DNA from: an uncultured Bacillus sp.
GTDB taxonomy: Bacteria; Bacillota; Bacilli; Bacillales; Cytobacillaceae
Direction of reading: 5' to 3'
Length of the DNA stretch: 58,300 nt
Assembly: GCA_937894355.1 (NCBI GenBank)
Contig: CALCRD010000147.1
Location: 1 to 58,300 of the forward strand
Of this stretch, positions 52,852-58,300 are shown piece after piece. The notes beneath the pieces are model-generated. The model did not search any database and had not been told where the DNA came from. It saw only the letters and a list, made by a program, of their open reading frames with translations. Position 1 is the first letter of the stretch, and every line of letters starts with the position of its first letter. The position numbers and the translations under genes are program-made.

Positions 52852-53295
52852 ATGAACGTAATAACGACCTTTGTAGATAAAAAGCGGGAAAAGCAAATGA
52901 AATATGAACGTAATTTGTTGCGGGATTTATCGATTCAAATGCTAAAAAAAAGTGTGCAAAAGCATTTTGGATCATCAAGATTAACGGAAAACTTAGTGAT
53001 GAAAACAGGAATCGAAGAAGCCTGTTATGATATCGCCATTGAGGCTTATTTGTTAGGAGCAAGAATGAGTAGATTTGGATTTTTAGGGGAAACAGTTAAC
53101 AGTGTTCAAATGCGTTGTGAACAGGAAATGAAGCACTTATCAGATACCTTTTACAATTTCTTATTGTATTGGGGACATGGCGATGAAGGAACGCTTAGTG
53201 AATCACTGGTATATATGTGTGAGCAGTTCGTAAACTCGTGGTGGTCTGAAGGATATCATAAAGGGGAAATGCGACATAAACTTCGCTTGCATTAG
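52852..53295 (+). CDS. ybaK: YbaK-type conserved protein (DUF2521)
   Basis: This 147-residue protein starts MNVITTFVDKKREKQMKYER and is mostly helical. It matches the position and length of YbaK between rpsI and cwlD in B. subtilis. No catalytic motif is visible and the function is unknown. The ATG at 52852 follows AAAGGGGTG; a GTG within that site is discarded. Confidence 0.85.
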   Translation: MNVITTFVDKKREKQMKYERNLLRDLSIQMLKKSVQKHFGSSRLTENLVMKTGIEEACYDIAIEAYLLGARMSRFGFLGETVNSVQMRCEQEMKHLSDTFYNFLLYWGHGDEGTLSESLVYMCEQFVNSWWSEGYHKGEMRHKLRLH

Positions 53296-53415
53296 TTAGT
53301 AATCAAAATCAGGATAAAGCCTGTCGTCTATCCTCTGATAAGTACGTTCTAAAACCCTCAAATGCTCCATATAGTAGACTGTATAGGACGAGCAGGAGGG
53401 GGAGTTGCGTAACAA

Positions 53416-54135
53416 ATGATCAAAAAATTAAAGGTGGGTGGATTTGCCTTAGGGCTGATTATCTTATTTTTTATTTTACAATACGACTTTACTGATGATA
53501 ATTCATCATTATCATGGAGTCTCCCCTTAAGTGGTCAAATTATCTTAATTGACCCTGGTCATGGTGGTCCAGATGGGGGAGCAGGGCAAAATCCTACTTT
53601 AGAGAAAGATATTGCTCTAGACGTATCATTGAAGGTCAGAGACTTACTTCAAGGACAAGGGGCTCTCGTTATCTTGACCCGTGACAGCGACGTAGATTTA
53701 GCTGATCCGAGTACGGATGGCTATAGCCGGCGCAAACGGGAGGACTTAAAAAAAAGAGTGAACATGATAAATAATTCAGAGGCTGGTTTTTTTGTCAGCA
53801 TCCATTTGAATTCAATCCCTTCATCCCGTTGGAGTGGTGCGCAAACGTTTTATGCTACACGATTCAAGGAAAATGCCAGGGCTGCAAAATTTATTCAAGC
53901 AGAGCTGCGGAGAAATTTAGAAAACACAGACCGAGTAGCTAAGCCGATTAACCAAGTTTATATCCTTAAAAATGCTAAAAAGCCTGGGGCATTGGTTGAA
54001 ATTGGATTTTTATCAAACCCTACTGAAAAAGGCAATTTAAAAAAGCAGGATTACCAACAAAAGGTTGCTGCTTCTATCTACGAGGGCATTTTACGCTATT
54101 ATACGACTGAAAAAGAACTAAAAGAATCATACTAA
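53416..54135 (+). CDS. cwlD: CwlD, N-acetylmuramoyl-L-alanine amidase of spore cortex
   Basis: This 239-residue amidase_3 enzyme acts in making muramic-delta-lactam, a cortex mark needed for germination. An N-terminal hydrophobic segment (about 8-25) directs export. Zinc ligands are H in IDPGHGGPDGGAG, E in LEKDIALDVS and H in FVSIHLNS; the catalytic glutamate is in ALVEIGFLSNP. The gene starts after AGGAGGGGG. GTATAGGACGAG upstream is shared with pdaB. Confidence 0.96.
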   Translation: MIKKLKVGGFALGLIILFFILQYDFTDDNSSLSWSLPLSGQIILIDPGHGGPDGGAGQNPTLEKDIALDVSLKVRDLLQGQGALVILTRDSDVDLADPSTDGYSRRKREDLKKRVNMINNSEAGFFVSIHLNSIPSSRWSGAQTFYATRFKENARAAKFIQAELRRNLENTDRVAKPINQVYILKNAKKPGALVEIGFLSNPTEKGNLKKQDYQQKVAASIYEGILRYYTTEKELKESY

Positions 54136-54138
54136 ACA

Positions 54139-54170
54139 AAAAGAAGGTGTCGAAGCCTTCTCTTTTTATT
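54139..54170 (+). terminator. terminator after cwlD
   Basis: AGAAGG and CCTTCT pair around TGTCGAAG and run into CTTTTTATT. Confidence 0.8.
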
Positions 54171-54240
54171 TATGGGTTGATTTTACTGTATAGACATATT
54201 GTTAAAGTGTGATTAACTTAACTTTAAATTTTAGTGATTA

Positions 54241-54249
54241 TGGTATACT
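54241..54249 (+). promoter_or_regulatory. extended -10 promoter of salA
   Basis: TGGTATACT is an extended -10 element. It lies directly before an ATG (54250), so transcription starting near 54256 makes that ATG unusable. TTAACT at 54218 is 20 bases away, too far to be a good -35. Confidence 0.6.
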
Positions 54250-54285
54250 ATGAAGGGAAATAAATACTTAAGGTGGGTGTTATCA

Positions 54286-55341
54286 TTGGTATCAGAGGCA
54301 AGAGTATTAGAGCTATTAAGCGGATTAAAGGAACCTTTTTTACATAAAACACTAGAGGAAGTTAATGCAATTCAAGAAATAAAGATAAATGAAGAGAAGG
54401 GCCATGTAAGTGTTAAGGTTGCTATTGCTAAAACGGGCACTTCTGAACAATTGCAGCTTCAATCAGAGATTGTCTCAGTCTTAAAGCAAGAGGGAGCAAA
54501 TACAGTTGGATTACGCTTTAGTGAACTCCCAGCCGAAACATTAGAGAAATTCCGTTCAGAAATTCAAAGTGAAGGTGATGGCTTACTGTCCCCTGGTAGT
54601 AAAACAACCTTTATTGCCATTGCCAGCGGAAAAGGCGGAGTGGGTAAATCAACAGTTTCTGTTAACCTTGCTGTATCATTAGCACGCTTAGGGAAAAAGG
54701 TTGGCTTGGTCGATGCTGACATTTACGGATTTAGTGTTCCAGATATGATGGGGATTACTACGCGACCAGTCGTACAGAATGAAAAGGTTATTCCGGTTGA
54801 ACGGTTTGGTGTACAGGTTATCTCAATGGGATTCTTTGTAGAAGATAATGCGCCAATCATTTGGCGAGGTCCAATGCTTGGGAAAATGCTAAATAGCTTT
54901 TTTAGTGATCTAAAGTGGGATGATTTAGATTACTTACTTCTTGATTTGCCACCAGGAACAGGAGATGTTGCATTAGATGTTCATCAAATGCTTCCAGCTT
55001 GTAAAGAAATCATTGTCACTACACCACATCCAACTGCTGCCTTCGTTGCGGCTCGTGCAGGGGCAATGGCTATAAAAACTGACCATGAAGTCATTGGTGT
55101 AATTGAAAATATGAGTTATTTTGAAAGCAAATTAACCGGAGAAAAGGAATTCATATTTGGACAAGGTGGGGGAGAAAAGTTAGCTGAAGAGCTACAGACT
55201 AGCCTGTTAGGCCAATTACCTCTGTCACAACCCGATTGGAACGATGAAGACTTTGCTCCTTCTGTCTATCAAGTGGATCATCCGCTAGGTAAAATATATT
55301 TGGATATTGCTCAAAAAATCAGCACAAAACTAGAGAAATAA
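54286..55341 (+). CDS. salA: SalA, Mrp/ApbC-family P-loop ATPase
   Basis: This 351-residue protein has an N-terminal MIP18-like domain (about 1-90) and a Mrp ATPase domain with deviant Walker A ASGKGGVGKST near 117. The CXXC pair that holds an Fe-S cluster in Mrp carriers is absent (NMSYFESKLTGEKEFIFG), as in B. subtilis SalA, which represses scoC. TTG start at 54286 after AAGGTGG; the upstream ATG overlaps the promoter. Confidence 0.93.
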   Translation: MVSEARVLELLSGLKEPFLHKTLEEVNAIQEIKINEEKGHVSVKVAIAKTGTSEQLQLQSEIVSVLKQEGANTVGLRFSELPAETLEKFRSEIQSEGDGLLSPGSKTTFIAIASGKGGVGKSTVSVNLAVSLARLGKKVGLVDADIYGFSVPDMMGITTRPVVQNEKVIPVERFGVQVISMGFFVEDNAPIIWRGPMLGKMLNSFFSDLKWDDLDYLLLDLPPGTGDVALDVHQMLPACKEIIVTTPHPTAAFVAARAGAMAIKTDHEVIGVIENMSYFESKLTGEKEFIFGQGGGEKLAEELQTSLLGQLPLSQPDWNDEDFAPSVYQVDHPLGKIYLDIAQKISTKLEK

Positions 55342-55350
55342 AGACACAAG

Positions 55351-55378
55351 AAAAACCTCCTGTTAGGAGGTTTTTTGT
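55351..55378. terminator. bidirectional terminator between salA and gerD
   Basis: AAACCTCC and GGAGGTTT pair around TGTTA. T residues follow on the plus strand, and the A run before the stem serves the minus strand, so it can end both converging transcripts. Confidence 0.88.
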
Positions 55379-55409
55379 TTTTCTAAAGAGACATTAGGTC
55401 AAAGGAATA

Positions 55410-56012
55410 TTATTCTTCTTCACTACCGCCATCGCCACCGCCACCGCCACCGGTGCTTTCTTTACCACTTTTTACTTCACCGGCCGCTTTGATCAACAAG
55501 TCCTGGATTTTCGCTTTAAAAAGCGGGCTTTCAAAGGTTTCACTGATAATCTTTTGGAGATGCTCACGATATTCTGTGCTTTTTAAAGTATCTTGAACCT
55601 CTTTTTGTAGTTCAGGGTCTTTCATTAATTCAATCATTTTCCCTCTGTATTCAGGATCATTCATTAAACTTTTCATTAGGTTTTTGTTCTCTTCTTCCAT
55701 ACTTTTAGCAACGCCCTTAGCGAACTTTGGATCTTCGAAGGATTTTTTCCAAAATTCTTTTCCTTTATCAGATGTAAGAGCTTGTTCAATCGTTTCCTTA
55801 ACGATTGTTTGATCCATGATTAACTGTTCCCTCAATTTCTTGTCGGACATGACTTCTTGAATGGCCTTCTTTCCATCATCGGTTTTTAATATGTCGACAA
55901 TCATTTTTTTGGTCTCATCATAGTCAATCTGGGTGTCTGCAGCGGCTTCAGAACAACCTGAAATAATAAACAATAGGTAAAATGGAAGGAGAAGCTTTGA
56001 GTATTTAATCAT
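55410..56012 (-). CDS. gerD: GerD, spore germination lipoprotein
   Basis: This 200-residue protein is the scaffold that clusters nutrient germinant receptors in the inner spore membrane. A lipoprotein signal ends in FIISGC, with the lipidated cysteine at 20. A long helical region (about 30-175) and a Gly-rich tail (GGGGGGDGG then SEEE) follow. It is on the minus strand and has its own sigma-G promoter. Confidence 0.96.
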   Translation of the reverse strand: MIKYSKLLLPFYLLFIISGCSEAAADTQIDYDETKKMIVDILKTDDGKKAIQEVMSDKKLREQLIMDQTIVKETIEQALTSDKGKEFWKKSFEDPKFAKGVAKSMEEENKNLMKSLMNDPEYRGKMIELMKDPELQKEVQDTLKSTEYREHLQKIISETFESPLFKAKIQDLLIKAAGEVKSGKESTGGGGGGDGGSEEE

Positions 56013-56045
56013 GAAAAGCTCCTTTCACATAGTATTTCTTACCTT

Positions 56046-56076
56046 TAGAATGAGAAAATTGCACAAAATTTATTCA
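56046..56076 (-). promoter_or_regulatory. sigma-G promoter of gerD
   Basis: On the minus strand the -35 TGAATA (complement of 56071-56076) and the -10 CATTCTA (complement of 56046-56052) are separated by exactly 18 bases, matching the sigma-G consensus GHATR-N18-CATNHTA. It lies about 35 bases before the gerD start, in agreement with forespore expression known in B. subtilis. Confidence 0.88.
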
Positions 56077-56113
56077 TTTATAATGTGAATTCCTAGATTT
56101 TTCAAAAATGGGT

Positions 56114-56122
56114 TGGTACAAT
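56114..56122 (+). promoter_or_regulatory. extended -10 promoter of kbaA
   Basis: TGGTACAAT is an extended -10 element with no good -35. Transcription from near 56129 would give a leader of about 77 bases to the chosen kbaA start and excludes the TTG at 56113. Confidence 0.5.
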
Positions 56123-56205
56123 CAAGAAAGAAGAGAATTGTCGAAAAAAAAGAGGAAAAATTTCTTTGTAATAAAAATTTACTTATTAAATTTGGGGGAA
56201 AAACT

Positions 56206-56880
56206 GTGACAAGCCGTAATTGGGTAAAATTATTTCTTACGACCTTACTAATAGGTGCAATAACTTCAGGGATTGTAGGCTTTATCATTCGCTGGGAAGA
56301 ATTCGAGCCGCTATTTACAAATCTTGATATAGTTGGAATCTTTACAACGCTGTTTTGGTTAATGGGAATGGGATTACTGTTCAGCGTTATTAGTCAAATG
56401 GGTTTCTTTGCTTACTTAACCGTTCATCGGTTTGGGTTGGGTATTTTTAAATCCGCAACCCTTTGGAAATGGGTACAAATCTTTTTAATTGGCTTCGTGC
56501 TGTTTGACTTAGTTTATTTCCGTTATTCGGTTTTTGCGAAAACAGGAGACAGCTTAGTTCCGTATTTTGTTCCAGCTATCGGAATTTTCTTATTTGGATT
56601 AATCGTAGCTTGGCAAAAAACAAAGCAAACGAATAAAGAAGCATTTGTTCCAGCTGTATTCTTTATGGTGGTAATTTCGGTTGTAGAATGGATGCCGGTA
56701 GTTCGTGTCAATAATCAAAGTTGGTTATATTTTATGCTTATCCCATTGCTGGTATGTAATACCTATCAGTTGTTAACGCTTCATAAGCTAAATGAAAGTT
56801 CTGAGCAACGTCGTAAAGATATAGAAGCTCAAAAAAAGCTAAAGCCAAAAAATCAAAAAAAATCAAAATCAAAGGCCTGA
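56206..56880 (+). CDS. kbaA: KbaA, KinB signalling pathway membrane protein
   Basis: This 224-residue integral membrane protein has about six hydrophobic segments and activates the KinB branch of the sporulation phosphorelay. GTG at 56206 follows TTTGGGGGA. The C-terminus is lysine-rich (KKLKPKNQKKSKSKA) and seems longer than in B. subtilis. The last codons (Lys-Ala-stop) form the 5' arm of the terminator. Confidence 0.92.
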   Translation: MTSRNWVKLFLTTLLIGAITSGIVGFIIRWEEFEPLFTNLDIVGIFTTLFWLMGMGLLFSVISQMGFFAYLTVHRFGLGIFKSATLWKWVQIFLIGFVLFDLVYFRYSVFAKTGDSLVPYFVPAIGIFLFGLIVAWQKTKQTNKEAFVPAVFFMVVISVVEWMPVVRVNNQSWLYFMLIPLLVCNTYQLLTLHKLNESSEQRRKDIEAQKKLKPKNQKKSKSKA

Positions 56881-56947
56881 TACACCTTGACTCATTCGAT
56901 GAAGCTAAACTGCTTCATTGAATGAGTTAGGGCTCAGGCCTTTTTTT
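56871..56947. terminator. nested double-stem terminator overlapping the end of kbaA
   Basis: The outer stem AAAGGCCTGA (56871-56880) with TCAGGCCTTT (56934-56943) encloses an inner hairpin 56890-56927, ACTCATTC-ATGAAGC with GCTTCAT-GAATGAGT, 15 pairs plus a G-U. Seven T residues follow on the plus strand, and the A-rich end of kbaA gives U residues on the minus strand, so it should serve both kbaA and pdaB. Confidence 0.88.
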
Positions 56948-56958
56948 ATATTAATAAA

Positions 56959-57711
56959 TTAATTAATTTCCGATGATTGTGCATTACCATTTGCAATCAT
57001 TTCAGAAATTGAAACGAATTTTAGTTCTTTGCTTCTAAGTTCTTGGATAACAAGTGGTAGTGCTTTAGCAGTTTGTTTTGCTGAGTCTGAAGCGTGTAAC
57101 AGGATGATATCACCTTTTTTTGCTTTGGAAACGTTCCTTTTAATTTCTTCCACACCGGGATTTGTCCAATCTTTTGAATCAATACTCCAGTGAACAATCA
57201 TAAAACCGTAACGATCAGCAAGCTTAATGGTCCTCTGATCAAAATGGCCAGTAGGAGCTCTTACTAATTCAATGTTTTTTACATTTAGTTTTTTAAAAGC
57301 CTCTTGTGCCAATACTAAATCCTTTCTAATCTTTTCATCCTCTATTTCAGAATAATCTTGGTAAGAATATCCCAACATACCAATTTCGAACCCTTCCTTA
57401 ACAATCCTTTCGACAATTTCAGGATGTCGTTCGGCCCAAGAACCTGACAGAAAGAAAGTAGCTGCCTTAACGTTTTCTCTTTTCAGTATATCTATTATAG
57501 GACCTGCTTTTTCATCACCCCAACCAATATTAAATGATAGAGCAACATCTTTTTCACCTTTGTAGATTGCTTTTGGACCATCTTTTGCTGTAAAAGCAGG
57601 GAGATGGAGAACGTTTTCTAAATACATAAAAAAGGCGGTAAAGAAAGCTGCGATAAATATTAATAAAATATGCTTTACTGTCTTTCCGTTCCAAATAACA
57701 AAGAAATTCAT
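56959..57711 (-). CDS. pdaB: PdaB, polysaccharide deacetylase-like spore protein
   Basis: This 250-residue NodB-domain protein is needed to keep spores stable. A membrane anchor spans about residues 13-30. The usual catalytic motifs are degenerate: SFNIGWGD at 59-66 replaces TFDD, and GMLGYSYQDY at 111-120 has no histidines where HxxxH is expected. RAPTG (151-155), DSKDW (178-182) and the late LLHASD (204-209) remain. It is convergent with kbaA. Confidence 0.94.
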   Translation of the reverse strand: MNFFVIWNGKTVKHILLIFIAAFFTAFFMYLENVLHLPAFTAKDGPKAIYKGEKDVALSFNIGWGDEKAGPIIDILKRENVKAATFFLSGSWAERHPEIVERIVKEGFEIGMLGYSYQDYSEIEDEKIRKDLVLAQEAFKKLNVKNIELVRAPTGHFDQRTIKLADRYGFMIVHWSIDSKDWTNPGVEEIKRNVSKAKKGDIILLHASDSAKQTAKALPLVIQELRSKELKFVSISEMIANGNAQSSEIN

Positions 57712-57846
57712 TTTTTCTCACCTCGTCCTATACTCTCCTGTCATCATCCTATGCGGTTGTTTTTCCGATATGCATAATTCTTATTATAAAAATTCCATTA
57801 TTGGAAAACACTACAAAAAACATATTAAATATTTAGGGGTGTAAAT

Positions 57847-58092
57847 ATGCTAGGGTTTTTAATCAACGGAGAAGAAGAAAATGAAATTAGATATTTAATT
57901 AAACGAGAAATGGATGAGATATTATTTGATTTAAAGGATGAGCGAATTGAAAATATTGTTAAAAGGGCAATGGAGGAAAGATACAAAATTCTATTTGCTT
58001 TGTTTAAAAGACTAGCTTCACCTTCAGAATGCTTTAGATATTTACCAGGGAAAAAAAAGAGTGTAACTAAAAAGGGACAAACATTAATATAA
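57847..58092 (+). CDS. small conserved-looking protein of unknown function
   Basis: This 81-residue protein starts MLGFLINGEEENEIRYLIKR and is strongly charged and helical up to about residue 62, followed by a basic tail (GKKKSVTKKG). GGGGTG precedes the ATG. I have a vague memory of similar short proteins in Bacillaceae, but no function is known to me. It lies between pdaB (divergent) and the next rRNA operon. Confidence 0.75.
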   Translation: MLGFLINGEEENEIRYLIKREMDEILFDLKDERIENIVKRAMEERYKILFALFKRLASPSECFRYLPGKKKSVTKKGQTLI

Positions 58093-58106
58093 AAAGCAAA
58101 AAAGTG

Positions 58107-58135
58107 TTGACTATATTCGAAAACCTTGTTATATT
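58107..58135 (+). promoter_or_regulatory. rRNA promoter P1
   Basis: TTGACT (58107-58112) and TATATT (58130-58135) are 17 bases apart. It is the upstream member of a tandem pair. Confidence 0.88.
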
Positions 58136-58192
58136 AATAACCGTCGCTGCGAACGAAGCAAATTGCTCTCTATCGTAGCTGAAAAAAAGATA

Positions 58193-58221
58193 TTGACACA
58201 ATCAATACCATGTGTTATATT
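58193..58221 (+). promoter_or_regulatory. rRNA promoter P2
   Basis: TTGACA (58193-58198) and TATATT (58216-58221) are 17 bases apart, 86 bases after P1. The tandem layout and near-identical boxes are typical of Bacillus rrn operons. Confidence 0.92.
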
Positions 58222-58229
58222 AATAAAGT

Positions 58230-58300
58230 CGCTTCAATGAGATATAAACAAAATTGCTCTTTGAAAACTAAACAAACAAACGTCAACAATATTATTTTTT
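58230..58300 (+). other. rRNA operon leader, 16S gene beyond the window
   Basis: The leader contains AAATTGCTCTTTGAAAACTA, a boxA-like antitermination site (TGCTCTTT) followed by the usual GAAAACTAAACAAAC run that precedes 16S genes in bacilli. A partner AAATTGCTCT occurs at 58160-58169 between P1 and P2. Confidence 0.85.

Noticed and set aside
1..58300. Search for CRISPR arrays, insertion sequences, tRNA genes, prophage or defence genes.
   Set aside because: No regularly spaced repeats, transposases, tRNA cloverleaves or phage or defence genes were seen; the window is a conserved housekeeping block.

Overview
The window is a slice of a low-GC Firmicute chromosome, almost certainly a Bacillaceae member (Bacillus/Neobacillus-like; the genus cannot be fixed from this alone). 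It starts inside the 3' end of a 5S rRNA gene and ends in the promoter/leader region of another rRNA operon. In between, gene order follows the origin-proximal ctsR to pdaB block of Bacillus subtilis almost gene for gene. Nearly all genes point rightward; only gerD and pdaB are on the minus strand, as in B. subtilis.

Layout. 1-4858: end of the rRNA operon, then the CtsR-controlled protein quality operon ctsR-mcsA-mcsB-clpC. 4934-10473: radA, yacL, ispD, ispF, gltX. The c-di-AMP synthase gene disA, normally between radA and yacL, is absent. 10480-14674: cysteine T-box leader and cysE-cysS-mrnC-rlmB-rae1. 14671-16758: sigH, a dispersed hairpin repeat, rpmGB, secE, nusG. 16770-27912: rplKA, rplJL, ybxB, rpoBC. 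27953-32817: rplGB and the str operon rpsL-rpsG-fusA-tuf. 32826-47999: second copy of the repeat, then the S10-spc-alpha cluster from rpsJ to rplQ with secY, adk, map and infA. 48000-48424: a gene-free stretch full of predicted RNA structure. 48425-52745: ecfA1-ecfA2-ecfT-truA-rplM-rpsI. 52852-57711: ybaK, cwlD, salA, gerD, kbaA, pdaB, a sporulation/germination group. 57847-58092: a small unrecognised gene. 58107-58300: tandem rRNA promoters and leader.

How it works together. This is the core gene-expression block of the cell: RNA polymerase subunits, NusG, about thirty ribosomal proteins, EF-G, EF-Tu, IF-1, the Sec translocon and two aminoacyl-tRNA synthetases. Control is mostly through leaders: the CtsR operator, a T-box, an L10-type attenuator, S10, S12 and L13 leaders, and hairpins before rplK, rplA, nusG, tuf, adk and rpoA. 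The right end adds ECF vitamin transport, tRNA pseudouridylation and spore genes, including a clear sigma-G promoter for gerD.

No wholly new multi-gene system is visible. The most unusual items are: the loss of disA; a fully paired three-way-junction RNA followed by a U tract at 48249-48350 within a 490-base gene-free stretch; two copies of a branched terminal-inverted-repeat element; an unusual hairpin between the Shine-Dalgarno sequence and the start of nusG, with an upstream promoter-terminator pair; an eight-codon micro-ORF before cysE; a possible remnant of the KOW-domain gene before infA; and a PdaB whose catalytic motifs are degenerate.
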